Shown here: positions 31,298 through 38,800 of the stretch, piece by piece | How positions within the stretch are numbered: the first letter of the stretch is position 1 | Layout: every line of letters starts with the position of its first letter | DNA from: a virus | IMG/VR virus record: IMGVR_UViG_3300005526_000005 | Span: 1-42,538 of that record | Length of the DNA: 42,538 nt | Strand: one strand, 5' to 3' | The notes under the pieces: generated by a model | What the model was told of the DNA's origin: nothing | What the model saw: the letters and a program-made list of their open reading frames with translations, nothing else | Databases searched by the model: none | Made by a program: the position numbers and the translations under genes

Positions 31298-31476
31298 AAG
31301 CAAGGCTTTAGGCGGCACTCGCCATCAAGGGTAAACCAGTCGCTACCATCCCATTCGCTGAGCGCCCAGTCACTGCCATTGACGCCTGGGGAGACCAAGC
31401 ACGGGCCATAAATTTCGTTTGGTTTGGTGGGAGCCTTAGCAATCGGTAGCAGAGGCCCCAAAGACGGTTTTGCCAT
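31258..31476 (-). CDS. Small protein convergent with the repressor gene
   Basis: This 72-aa protein starts at ATG 31476. The pattern YGPCLVSPGVNGSDWALSEW, then GSDWFTLDGE, then CFYIPLPP resembles small phage proteins with a final W/Y-x-PLP motif (DUF551-like). The last 40 nt overlap the end of the repressor gene on the opposite strand. A separate promoter lies upstream (31513-31542), so it may be expressed in the lysogen. Confidence 0.62.
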   Translation of the reverse strand: MAKPSLGPLLPIAKAPTKPNEIYGPCLVSPGVNGSDWALSEWDGSDWFTLDGECRLKPCFYIPLPPISSLTE

Positions 31477-31512
31477 TGTGCCTGCTCAGCAGTGTTTATT
31501 GCCCTTTCCGGT

Positions 31513-31542
31513 AGCATACGTACCCCGTACTGGACAACGCAA
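31513..31542 (-). promoter_or_regulatory. Possible promoter for the 72-aa gene
   Basis: On the minus strand -35 TTGCGT (31542-31537), an 18-nt spacer and -10 TATGCT (31518-31513) precede the 72-aa gene. A variant operator lies just upstream, at 31550-31564. Confidence 0.45.
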
Positions 31543-31549
31543 CTGCCTG

Positions 31550-31564
31550 CCGGAATAAATCCGG
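31550..31564. promoter_or_regulatory. Variant operator
   Basis: CCGGAATAAATCCGG is a 15-bp palindrome with 5-bp arms. It resembles the two perfect 14-bp operators, differing in the right arm. It lies between the leftward promoter of the 72-aa gene and the rightward PR, so a weaker third repressor site is likely. Confidence 0.5.
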
Positions 31565-31580
31565 AAATTTTTCAAACTGG

Positions 31581-31610
31581 CTGGACGACGGAATTTATTC
31601 CGCTTAGGAT
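31581..31610 (+). promoter_or_regulatory. Rightward early promoter PR with operator
   Basis: -35 CTGGAC (31581-31586), an 18-nt spacer and -10 TAGGAT (31605-31610) are visible. The spacer holds CGGAAT-TT-ATTCCG at 31589-31602, placed two bases after the -35, exactly as in PL. It drives the rightward operon that begins at 31643. Confidence 0.78.
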
Positions 31611-31642
31611 AACGGAGGCTCACTGAAGAGGCCTTCGTCAAA

Positions 31643-31858
31643 ATGCACCCCCGCCCGCACCTCGACACCCTTCTCTGGCGCGTCTTTACCGAGGCGCAGA
31701 CCTTGCTGCGCGAGGCGGAGCGGGTCGAGATCGGGCAATACCAGCACCTGGCGGCGCACCTGCTGCCGCTGAGCCGGGCGGTGGAGGCGGTGGAGGATCA
31801 CGAGCAGCGCGCGGCCGAGGCCGAGGACCGGGCGGCACAGCGGATGGGCTGGCTTTGA
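31643..31858 (+). CDS. Small helical protein, first gene of the rightward operon
   Basis: This 71-aa protein starts at ATG 31643, about 25 nt after the expected start of the PR transcript. It is strongly helical with Glu/Arg/Ala heptads (LLREAERVEIGQYQ, then AVEAVEDHEQRAAEAEDRAA). The stop shares a base with the next ATG (TGATG). No family is recognised. Confidence 0.65.
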   Translation: MHPRPHLDTLLWRVFTEAQTLLREAERVEIGQYQHLAAHLLPLSRAVEAVEDHEQRAAEAEDRAAQRMGWL

Positions 31859-32037
31859 TGGACAGCCTGCAGCGGATCGACGACTTGCTTGCAGACGTTA
31901 AGTCGGTGCTCGACGAGATAGCGCGCGTCCGCAGCGGGGGCGGATCGCCGGACGATCTGGATCTGATCGCCCGCTATCGTCGGTTGCTCGTTAAGCTCGA
32001 GTGGGCGCAGGCTTATCTCTCGGAGCCACCCGAATGA
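31858..32037 (+). CDS. Small coiled-coil protein
   Basis: This 59-aa protein starts at ATG 31858. It has two amphipathic helices (MDSLQRIDDLLADVKSVLDE and DLIARYRRLLVKLEWAQ) around a Gly/Ser/Asp turn, a helical hairpin. It ends in an ATGA overlap with the next gene. Confidence 0.65.
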   Translation: MDSLQRIDDLLADVKSVLDEIARVRSGGGSPDDLDLIARYRRLLVKLEWAQAYLSEPPE

Positions 32038-32258
32038 TCACCGACCGGGACATGCCCTCGATGTCGCCGCCGCGGCACGAGCTGGCGGCGCTGGCCGACG
32101 AGATCATCACGGACGTGCGCCATTATTACGGTGCCGATATCGACGACAAACTGGTGCGGGCGTTGCGCCGCGACTTGATCCGCACGCTGCTCTATGTCCG
32201 CGACGAGGCGGCCCGCGGCTGGCTCGGCAGTGCGATACGGCGCAGCGCCGATGACTAG
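32034..32258 (+). CDS. Small acidic/basic helical protein, unknown
   Basis: This 74-aa protein starts at ATG 32034 (ATGA overlap). It has a Pro/Met-rich start, then ALADEIITDVRHYYGADIDD and a basic helix (VRALRRDLIRTLLYV). It overlaps the next gene by 8 nt. No motif is recognised. Confidence 0.62.
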   Translation: MITDRDMPSMSPPRHELAALADEIITDVRHYYGADIDDKLVRALRRDLIRTLLYVRDEAARGWLGSAIRRSADD

Positions 32259-32529
32259 CGCCCTCGCCGGGCTGCTGCTGCTCGCCGCCGCGGACATGGA
32301 CACGGTGGCGCCGCAGGTGCTGACCGTGGAGTGGCCGGACGGGCGGACAGAGGTGGTTGCGGCGACCAACGCGGCGATCTGCGCGCTGGCGGTGACGGCG
32401 CTGATGACGGGGCTGTGGCGGCCGGTCGGCGAGCCCGATCCGCCGCTGAGCGCGAGCTGCGCCACCGGCAATGCGTTTGCGGCGGATGCGTTTTGCATAC
32501 ACGGGCTTAGCTGCGAGCGGAGACGATGA
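32251..32529 (+). CDS. Small hydrophobic protein, possibly exported
   Basis: This 92-aa protein starts at ATG 32251. The first 15 residues are hydrophobic (MTSALAGLLLLAAAD), like a weak signal or anchor. A second hydrophobic stretch lies near residues 42-57. Three Cys in the C-terminal third could form disulphides outside. No family is recognised. Confidence 0.58.
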   Translation: MTSALAGLLLLAAADMDTVAPQVLTVEWPDGRTEVVAATNAAICALAVTALMTGLWRPVGEPDPPLSASCATGNAFAADAFCIHGLSCERRR

Positions 32530-32714
32530 ACCACTGCATAGGGTGCCCGCATCCAGATGATTGTGAGTGCGCTCTCGGTACAGCGCAGGGATTGCATGAA
32601 GGTTGCGGTGGATATCTGCGGCTAGGCTATGGGTTTGCTGGTGGAGGGATTGGTTCCTACACCTACTGCGACAAGTGCAACACGATCTCCAACAAACGGG
32701 CGGACGAGGAGTAG
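32526..32714 (+). CDS. Small Cys-rich (zinc-binding) protein
   Basis: This 62-aa protein starts at ATG 32526 (ATGA overlap). Cys residues fall as CIGCPHPDDCEC, then EGCGG, then YCDKC, and two His are present. This suggests one or two small zinc sites, such as a treble-clef mini-protein. Such proteins often bind nucleic acid or host enzymes. The function is unknown. Confidence 0.65.
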   Translation: MNHCIGCPHPDDCECALGTAQGLHEGCGGYLRLGYGFAGGGIGSYTYCDKCNTISNKRADEE

Positions 32715-32719
32715 CCACA

Positions 32720-32860
32720 ATGGGCGCCATCTCGTTCTCGAATGTCGTGTTTGAGCAGCCGATCCGCCGCCGCCGCATGCTGGCGCGCCTCGCCATCCCG
32801 ACCGGCGTCGCGCTGTGGGCGGCGGCGATCGTCTGGCTGCTGGTGCGGGTGGCGTCGTGA
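32720..32860 (+). CDS. Small single-span membrane protein
   Basis: This 46-aa protein starts at ATG 32720 after GAGGAG. It has a basic cluster ([10 protein letters not shown]) before one hydrophobic helix of about 20 residues, so the N-terminus stays inside. Its TGA overlaps the GTG of the next gene. Confidence 0.62.
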   Translation: MGAISFSNVVFEQPIRRRRMLARLAIPTGVALWAAAIVWLLVRVAS

Positions 32861-33357
32861 CCGGGCCGGTGCGCGAAGCCCACGAGAAGGTCTGCCTCTC
32901 ATGCGGGCGGGTGTTCTACAAAAAGCCAGGAAACAAATGGGGCAGACAAACAACATGTTCTAAATCATGCGCAACACGCCTGCGCCATTCCAATGGCGAA
33001 CGGCTTGGCACAAAGCCAAAACCGATTAGCGTTAGGTTTTGGGAGAAGGTTAAAAAGACTGAGAATTGCTGGTTATGGACGGCATCATTAGATGCCGCCG
33101 GATACGGTCAATTATCAGCCCGTCGCAGCCAAGGGCGGCCGATGCGAGCATCTCGCGTCTCGTGGGAGTTGCACTTCGGGGAAATCCCGAGCGGGATAGA
33201 GGTTTGTCACGAATGCGATAACCCTCGCTGCGTGAACCCGTCCCACCTGTTCCTTGGAACACATGCGGTTAACATGCGAGACGCCTTCCATAAGGGGCGA
33301 ATAACGAGGAATGAAATATCTGGCCGGTTCATGAGCGGGGGTCGCAATGAACCGTGA
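32857..33357 (+). CDS. HNH endonuclease, free-standing homing type
   Basis: This 166-aa protein starts at GTG 32857 (GTGA overlap). An N-terminal zinc finger ([23 protein letters not shown]) is followed by [17 protein letters not shown] and [20 protein letters not shown], then [21 protein letters not shown], the HNH_3 core with the catalytic His/Asn. Base composition is lower in GC than its neighbours, which suits a recent mobile arrival. It could assist spread of the capsid intron, but nothing shows that directly. Confidence 0.85.
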   Translation: MTGPVREAHEKVCLSCGRVFYKKPGNKWGRQTTCSKSCATRLRHSNGERLGTKPKPISVRFWEKVKKTENCWLWTASLDAAGYGQLSARRSQGRPMRASRVSWELHFGEIPSGIEVCHECDNPRCVNPSHLFLGTHAVNMRDAFHKGRITRNEISGRFMSGGRNEP

Positions 33358-34264
33358 AGTGCGCGAAATTACGTCTACTGGGGATTGGCTCGACTGGCGG
33401 CGTGCCGACATAACAGCGAGCCGGCTACCGGCATTGTTCGGATTGCATCCATATTTGTCACTTGAGCAACTCGCCGAAATCATGCGCGGCGCGGTATCGA
33501 GCGGCGCCGGGGCGATCCCTGCCGATAGTCCCGCAATGCGGGCTGGCCGTATTCTAGAGCCTGCCGTTGCCGCTGCTATCCGCGAAGAAAAACCCGAATG
33601 GACGCTGCGGAAGGCATCGACATATCACCGGCTGCCGGAACACCGGCTTGGATGCACGCCTGACTATTGGTGTGCAGCAGAAGAGGATGACGGGCTCATT
33701 CAGATTAAGACTGTCGGACCGCATCAGTTTGAGAAGTGGCACGGCCGTCCGCCGACCGGGTACTTGATCCAGACGCTTGCAGAATTGATTGTCACCGGGC
33801 GCACGTGGGGTTGTTTGGCGGTAATGGTGCGCTCGCCTAGCTATCCGGTCTTTTATTATTCAGTCCCGCGTCACGAAGCGGCTGAGGCCAAGATCCTCGA
33901 TGCTGTCGCAGCGTGGTGGCGCGACTTCGATGCCGGCCTGCTTCCTGGCGCTGCACCAAGCGAGGCGCTAGCGGCCGACTTGGATGATGGTTCGTATCGA
34001 GACTTATCGAGCGACAATTTCCTCTGCGCCTCGCTGCCGGAGCGCGAGCAACTGAAATCCGAGATTTCGGCAGCCGAGAAGCGTGTCGCCGAGATTGACG
34101 CGGCGCTGAAGGCGGCGCTGGGGCCGGCGAGCAGCGGCTGGCTACCGGGCTACAACATCACCTGGCGCACCCAGCACCGACGCGAGACTGTCATCCCCGA
34201 GCGCGATATCCGCGTGCTGCGCGTGCGGGCCGCCGCCGAGGAGGAGGGAGCCGATGTCCAATGA
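33347..34264 (+). CDS. YqaJ-type viral exonuclease
   Basis: This protein has 305 aa. The N-terminal two thirds match the lambda-exonuclease-like YqaJ domain: [39 protein letters not shown], then [13 protein letters not shown], giving the E, D and ExK-like (QIK) metal site. The C-terminal part is a helical region. It is followed directly by the RecT-like gene (11-nt overlap). The pair forms a phage recombination system that chews ends and anneals strands. Confidence 0.88.
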   Translation: MNREVREITSTGDWLDWRRADITASRLPALFGLHPYLSLEQLAEIMRGAVSSGAGAIPADSPAMRAGRILEPAVAAAIREEKPEWTLRKASTYHRLPEHRLGCTPDYWCAAEEDDGLIQIKTVGPHQFEKWHGRPPTGYLIQTLAELIVTGRTWGCLAVMVRSPSYPVFYYSVPRHEAAEAKILDAVAAWWRDFDAGLLPGAAPSEALAADLDDGSYRDLSSDNFLCASLPEREQLKSEISAAEKRVAEIDAALKAALGPASSGWLPGYNITWRTQHRRETVIPERDIRVLRVRAAAEEEGADVQ

Positions 34265-35330
34265 GTTAGCGCCGCTGCCGTTTGAACAGATGCAGGCGTT
34301 GGCGCAGTCGATCGCGCGCAGCGGCATGTTCGGGATCAAGACACCGGATCAAGCGATGGTGTTGATGGCGATCGCCGCCGCTGAAGGGCGACCGGCGGTT
34401 CTGGCCGCACGCGATTATCATGTGATAAACGGCAGCCCGTCGAAGAAATCGGAAGCAATGCTGCGGGACTTCCTCGGGGCCGGTGGCCGGGTGCAGTGGC
34501 ACGAGCTGAGCGACCAGGCTGCCGAGGCGACGTTCTCGCACCCGCAGGGCGGCGAAGCGAAGATCCGCTGGGACGCGGCCCGCGTAGCGCAGGCGCAACT
34601 GTCGAACCCGATGCACCGCAAGTTTCCCAGGCAGATGCTGCGCTCGCGGGTGGTGTCGGAAGGTGTCCGCACGATCTGGCCGATGGCTACGGGGGGCCTT
34701 TACGCGCCCGAGGAGGCGGCCGAGATGCGGGCGGAGCCGATCGACGTGACGCCGCCGCCCGCGCCGGTCGACACGGCGGCCGATCTCGATGCCTTCGCCG
34801 GCATGACGGCGTCGATCGATGAAGTGGCGCTGCAAAACGAGGCCAACAGCGCAGCAATGCTGGGTGCCGAGGCGTTTCGCGCCTTCTGGGCGGCTTTAGA
34901 CCCTGCCATGCGCAATTCGCTGCGCCCCGCGCTTTCCGCCTATCAAGCTACCGCCGCAACTGCCGACGAGCGTGCGCGCGATGAAGACCCCTTCGGCCTG
35001 CCGCCGCTGCCCGAGGCGGCAAAGCCCCGCTTGAGGTACGCCGACGACGAGATGCCGGGGGAAGTAGTGATTGTCGAGGCGCCGGCGGTGCCGTTTGCGG
35101 CGGCGGTGCGGGCGCTGATGCCAGTTGCCAACGAGGGCGGCGAGCTGAACTGGCAGGCGTGGAGCGATGCGTTTGTCGAGCTGATCGCCAGCGCCAGCCC
35201 GGGGGATTGCGAGAAATTGCGGATATCGTCGCTGGCGCAGTTCGGCCGGTGCCGGACCCAGAACGGCGATGCGGCGCGCGCCATCCTTGATGCGCTGGCG
35301 GCAAGAACGAAGGAGGTGACAAATGGCTGA
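34254..35330 (+). CDS. RecT-like single-strand annealing protein
   Basis: This protein has 358 aa. Residues 10-160 fit the RecT core: MQALAQSIARSGMFGIKTPDQ, AAEGRPAVLAARDYHVINGSP, KKSEAMLRDFL, then PRQMLRSRVVSEGVRTIWP and GGLYAPEEAAEM. The rest is a Pro/Ala/Asp linker and a helical C-terminal domain probably contacting partners. It binds ssDNA made by the adjacent exonuclease. Confidence 0.85.
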   Translation: MSNELAPLPFEQMQALAQSIARSGMFGIKTPDQAMVLMAIAAAEGRPAVLAARDYHVINGSPSKKSEAMLRDFLGAGGRVQWHELSDQAAEATFSHPQGGEAKIRWDAARVAQAQLSNPMHRKFPRQMLRSRVVSEGVRTIWPMATGGLYAPEEAAEMRAEPIDVTPPPAPVDTAADLDAFAGMTASIDEVALQNEANSAAMLGAEAFRAFWAALDPAMRNSLRPALSAYQATAATADERARDEDPFGLPPLPEAAKPRLRYADDEMPGEVVIVEAPAVPFAAAVRALMPVANEGGELNWQAWSDAFVELIASASPGDCEKLRISSLAQFGRCRTQNGDAARAILDALAARTKEVTNG

Positions 35331-35913
35331 ATTTGTATTGCATATCGTGGGCTTATCGCCGCTGTTGACACACAACCCGGCATCGATGGCGATCCCTAAA
35401 GCGGTGGGCACGAGAGGCTCCAACATTCCGCTGCCGGAAGTCGAGGCCGAGGCTGCGGCTTATCGGTTGGCTGATGGGCAATGCGCGCTCCCGGCCATCG
35501 CACTGCGCTCGGCGATCATCGAGGCGGCGGGCGCCTGGAAGGCGGCGGGCCGGCGCAGTTCCATGAAATCCGTTCTAGCCCACATCGAGGTCCAAGACGA
35601 GCTGCTGCCGCTGTGGAACCCCGACGATGGCTCGCCGCTAACGTCATATGTCATCGACCGGCGCCGTGTCCGGGTGCAGCGTGCCGGCGTTATGCGGGCT
35701 CGACCGAGGTTCGAGCGATGGGGTACCAGCATAATCTTGGGGTTTGATGAGGTGCTGTTAACGCAACCGTCCATTATTAAGGAGATCGCCAACGACGCCG
35801 GCCGGCGGTTTGGTGTCGGTGACTATCGGCCGCAAACAAAGGGTTGGTTTGGAAAATTTGCTACCTCTGATCAAGCTGCCTGGACGGCGGCGCTGCCGCT
35901 CGCGGCGGAATGA
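35323..35913 (+). CDS. Recombination-operon protein, possible RAMP/Cas7-like fold
   Basis: This protein has 196 aa, with an 8-nt overlap with the RecT-like gene. It begins with a strand FVLHIVGLSPLLTHNP, then ALPAIALRSAIIEAAG, SYVIDRRRVRV, RPRFERWG, and a final glycine-rich loop RFGVGDYRPQTKGWFGKF. A repeated strand-helix plan with a G-x-G near the end is seen in RAMP-type RNA/ssDNA-binding proteins. Position beside exonuclease and annealase suggests ssDNA binding. The fold assignment is inference and needs a structural test. Confidence 0.55.
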   Translation: MAEFVLHIVGLSPLLTHNPASMAIPKAVGTRGSNIPLPEVEAEAAAYRLADGQCALPAIALRSAIIEAAGAWKAAGRRSSMKSVLAHIEVQDELLPLWNPDDGSPLTSYVIDRRRVRVQRAGVMRARPRFERWGTSIILGFDEVLLTQPSIIKEIANDAGRRFGVGDYRPQTKGWFGKFATSDQAAWTAALPLAAE

Positions 35914-35918
35914 AAGTG

Positions 35919-36251
35919 GCGGGGCAGGCCTGGCGCGGCGGGGCGTGGCTCGGCGGGGCGGGGCGAGGCGGGGTGAGGCAGGGCAGGGCAGGGATTTTGT
36001 TTGTTGGTTTTGTGGCGAGGCCAGGCTTGGCGTGGTCGGGCGAGGTCTGGATTGGCCCGGCGGGGCAAGGCATGGCAGGGATTTGTTTGCAGGATTTGCG
36101 GCACGGCAGGGTGTGGCTTGGTCCGGCCGGGTATGGCTTGGCAAGGCAGGGCGAGGCAGGGCATGGCAGGGATTTGTTGAGTGAGTTTCAGGCGCGGCTG
36201 GGCGGGGCACGGCTCGGTACGGCTGGGCTGGGCGAGGCATGGCGAGGATTT
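35919..36251 (+). repeat. GGCNN pentanucleotide array in four blocks
   Basis: Four blocks of consecutive GGYNN pentamers (mostly GGC; 14 in a row in block 3, 36100 to about 36169) are present. Each ends in GATTT: at 35993, 36080, 36171 and 36247, spaced 87, 91 and 76 nt. The first three GATTT tails continue GTTTG or GTTGA. The plus-strand transcript would be G-rich, the minus strand C-rich. No open frame here has protein-like composition, so I treat it as noncoding between the RAMP-like and ParB-like genes. Confidence 0.9.
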
Positions 36252-36257
36252 AGACCG

Positions 36258-36923
36258 ATGCAATTAGAGATCAGCAAAATCGTGCGGGACGAGACCATCT
36301 ACCCGCGCAACAACGCGAACGAGTTCACGATCGCGCGCATGCTGGCGAATTTTGATGCCGGCGCCAAGTTTCCGCCGGTGACGGTGACGGCGGAAACCTA
36401 TCGCCTGGTCGATGGCTGGCACCGGGTCGAGGTTTATCGGCGTCGTAGTGTCGACAAGGTGTCGGTGACGGTAAAGCAGTATGCGAGCGAAGCCGACATT
36501 TTCGCCGATGCGGTACGTCTCAACATCCAGCATGGCCAGCCGCTCAGCTCGTTCGATGTCCGCGCCTCCATCGCACGCCTGATGCAGCTCGGGTATCAAC
36601 GAGACGAGATTGCGGAGGTGGTTCGCATGCCCGCGGCGAATATCGAAGAAATTACCCGCGGCTTTGCCGTGGGACCGGCCGGCAATGCACCGGTCGCCCT
36701 AAAAGGCGGGCTGCAGCATCTGCGCGGGCAAAACCTTACAGAGCGCCAGCAAAAAGCGCAGCGACATTATGGCGGCGGCGCGGCGCTGTTTTATGTCCGA
36801 CAGATTGCCCTGCTGCTCAACAATGATTTGTGGCCGACGCGATCGAATCTGTTCGCCGAGGAGATGGACGCGTTGGCGGCAGCCTGGCTGGAACTACGCA
36901 AGCCGCATCAACGCGCAGGCTAA
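36258..36923 (+). CDS. ParB/sulfiredoxin-fold protein
   Basis: This protein has 221 aa from ATG 36258. The frame is open further back to 35910, but only through the GGCNN repeats. Residues 1-75 are a ParB-like N-domain (MQLEISKIVRDETIYPRNN, FPPVTVTAETYRLVDGWHRVE). HTH-like helices follow (FDVRASIARLMQLGYQRDEIAEVV). The last 60 residues are helical. Phage ParB-like proteins may be nucleases, partition or transcription factors. A role linked to the repeats just upstream is possible. Confidence 0.78.
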   Translation: MQLEISKIVRDETIYPRNNANEFTIARMLANFDAGAKFPPVTVTAETYRLVDGWHRVEVYRRRSVDKVSVTVKQYASEADIFADAVRLNIQHGQPLSSFDVRASIARLMQLGYQRDEIAEVVRMPAANIEEITRGFAVGPAGNAPVALKGGLQHLRGQNLTERQQKAQRHYGGGAALFYVRQIALLLNNDLWPTRSNLFAEEMDALAAAWLELRKPHQRAG

Positions 36924-36935
36924 AGGAGAGCGCCG

Positions 36936-37349
36936 ATGGCTGCCCCCACAGCCGCCCCCAACCGGCCGCAGGTTGAACCGCTGTATTACGAAGTCGAGGC
37001 TGCGAGAATACTGGGCGTGCCGCCGCGTGCGCTGCGCTCGGAGCGCACCGCCGGCCGGATCACCTATCGCAAAGTGGCCGGCCGGATCATGTACCGCGCC
37101 GACGATCTAACCGCCTGGCAGGAGAACATTGCATGCCCCGTCCTTCCACAGGACCGAAGCTTAGAGCGAATCCGAAACGCGACGGCATATACTACATCTA
37201 CTGGACCGATGAGCGAGGACGGGGCCGCGAGCGTTCGACGGGCACTAGAGACCACCGCAAGGCTGCGGCAATCTTTGCGGAGTGGCTCGACACAAGAGCC
37301 CGCCCCCTCGAATGGACCGGGCCAAATCGTGCCTCTGAGACAAGAATAG
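36936..37349 (+). CDS. Excisionase-like HTH protein
   Basis: This 137-aa protein starts at ATG 36936 after a strong AAAGGAGAG site. Residues 17-65 are a MerR-like winged HTH (LYYEVEAARILGVPPRALR, ITYRKVAGRIMYRADDLTAW), as in phage excisionases and helix-turn-helix 17 proteins. The remaining 70 residues run out of frame over the integrase start (217-nt overlap) and look less ordered. It probably directs excision with the integrase. Confidence 0.75.
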   Translation: MAAPTAAPNRPQVEPLYYEVEAARILGVPPRALRSERTAGRITYRKVAGRIMYRADDLTAWQENIACPVLPQDRSLERIRNATAYTTSTGPMSEDGAASVRRALETTARLRQSLRSGSTQEPAPSNGPGQIVPLRQE

Positions 37350-38179
37350 CCGACGTTCTCAAGGTCTATGCCGACCAGAATATCGACCGTGTCGCGGCAA
37401 AGGCGACGGTACTTTTCTCGATTGATGCGTTGCTTCGCTGGTGGGGCGACCGGACCTGTGACTTCATCAAGCGCGAGACATGCCGCGCCTATGTCCGCGA
37501 CCGGGTCGCAGAGGGGCGGCAGGAAAGCACCGCCGCTCGCGAGTTGACGGTGTTGCGCGCGGCGCTCGGGCATGCTCATGCCGATGGCAAATTGCTTGAG
37601 CGCCCGTTTGTGGAGGTGCCGGCACGCCCACCGGGGCGGGACCGCTGGCTAACGCGATCGGAAGTCGCTCGCTTGCTCTGGGAGAGCCGGCGCGACCCGC
37701 AGGCCCGCGGGCATCTCCCGCTGTTCATCCTGCTGGCGCTGGCAACCGGGGCGCGTTCCGGGGCGCTGTTCGATCTGCGCTGGCATCAGATCGACTTCGC
37801 CCGCAACCGCATCAACTTCAACCTACCGGGCCGGCAACAAACGGCAAAGCATCGCCCGATCATTGCATTGCCGCGCCGACTGCGCTGGTTTCTGCTGCAG
37901 GCGCAGGCGCGCGCCTCGTCGACGTATGTGCTGGCGTACAACGGGAAACAGATCAAAAGCGTGAAGAAGTCATTCCGCCGGGCACGAGAGCGTGCCGGGC
38001 TCGGGCCGGATGTTGTGCCGTATACGCTGAGGCACACCGCAGGTACCTGGCTAGCACAGGCAGGCGTCGATCTTTGGACGATCGCCGGTTGGCTTGGACA
38101 CAGCCAGCAGAAGACGACCGAATTGTATGCGCACCACAGCCCCGACTTCCTGCTGGCGGCGCGTAAGGTGATGGATTGA
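37133..38179 (+). CDS. int: Tyrosine integrase
   Basis: This protein has 348 aa. A SAM-like core-binding domain spans residues 70-155. The catalytic domain starts about 170 (DRWLTRSEVARLLW). The first Arg is in LATGARSGALFDLRW, the box II Arg in PYTLRHTAGTW, the His in WLGHSQQKTTELY and the nucleophile Tyr in TTELYAHHSP. The usual HxxR begins with Tyr here (YTLR). It integrates and excises the prophage. The attachment site is probably downstream, near the repeat region and tRNA. Confidence 0.92.
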   Translation: MPRPSTGPKLRANPKRDGIYYIYWTDERGRGRERSTGTRDHRKAAAIFAEWLDTRARPLEWTGPNRASETRIADVLKVYADQNIDRVAAKATVLFSIDALLRWWGDRTCDFIKRETCRAYVRDRVAEGRQESTAARELTVLRAALGHAHADGKLLERPFVEVPARPPGRDRWLTRSEVARLLWESRRDPQARGHLPLFILLALATGARSGALFDLRWHQIDFARNRINFNLPGRQQTAKHRPIIALPRRLRWFLLQAQARASSTYVLAYNGKQIKSVKKSFRRARERAGLGPDVVPYTLRHTAGTWLAQAGVDLWTIAGWLGHSQQKTTELYAHHSPDFLLAARKVMD

Positions 38180-38556
38180 TGCGCGTAATTATCTGCGGGG
38201 GGCGCGATTACATCGGTGTCCGAGCTTTATGGCGCCGGCTAGATGCGTTGGATAAACAATGGGAACCGAAGGGCGGCATCCGGGTCGTCATCGACGGTGC
38301 ATCCGACGACGTAACCGGTCCCTATATCGGTGCCGATTACTGGGCGCATCAATGGGCACTCGCCAGAGGCAAATCGACTATTAGGGTTTCGGCAGAATGG
38401 AAAAGAATGGGTCGAGCTGCAGGAGTGCGCCGCAACCAACGAATGATCGATGAATATGAAGCGACGGCGTGTGTCGCGTTTCCGGGCGGGCGCGGGACCG
38501 ACGACATGGTTCAACGGGCGTTGCGTGCCGGATTGATAGTCGAAGACTATCGATAA
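38179..38556 (+). CDS. SLOG-family (DUF2493/YspA-like) protein
   Basis: This 125-aa protein starts at ATG 38179, sharing a base with the integrase stop. Rossmann-like signature: MRVIICGGRDY, VVIDGASDDVTG, ADYWAHQWALARG, then MGRAAGVRRNQRMIDEY and AFPGGRGTDDMVQRAL. This family binds nucleotides or nucleic acid and occurs often in phages and defence islands. Its role in phages is not settled. Confidence 0.85.
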   Translation: MRVIICGGRDYIGVRALWRRLDALDKQWEPKGGIRVVIDGASDDVTGPYIGADYWAHQWALARGKSTIRVSAEWKRMGRAAGVRRNQRMIDEYEATACVAFPGGRGTDDMVQRALRAGLIVEDYR

Positions 38557-38558
38557 AC

Positions 38559-38800
38559 GGCCGAAGAATGTCTGAAGAGCACGCAGCGCCGGAGCCCCGC
38601 TCCCTCAGACGGAAGTGATCTCCTTCAGCGTCCGAAGAATGTCCCAATAATCCCCGGATTTGTCCGAAAAACGCTGTCAAACACCGCCGCCAGCGTCAAA
38701 CAAATCAATGACTTATGGGGGAAGTCCCTCCCTTCACACGGGAGATCCCACGGGTATTTTTGTGAATGAAACCAATAGCGTGCCGAGGGATGTCCGAATA
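38559..38800. repeat. Short direct repeats after int; candidate integrase arm sites/attP region
   Basis: A CCGAAGAATGTC repeat occurs at about 38561 and 38632. Related TGTCCGAA units with A/T-rich tails are at 38661 and 38791. GTCAAACA occurs twice near 38676 and 38695. Repeats of this size just beyond an integrase gene fit arm-type binding sites. Confidence 0.45.

Noticed and set aside
35919-36251. CRISPR array
   Set aside because: The repeat unit is 5 bp with variable bases and no spacer-repeat structure of the usual 25-40 bp.
35871-36263. Pro-rich minus-strand open frames and the 116-residue upstream extension of the ParB-like gene
   Set aside because: They arise from the GGCNN repeats, which leave several frames free of stops. 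The amino-acid pattern follows the 5-base repeat, not a protein.
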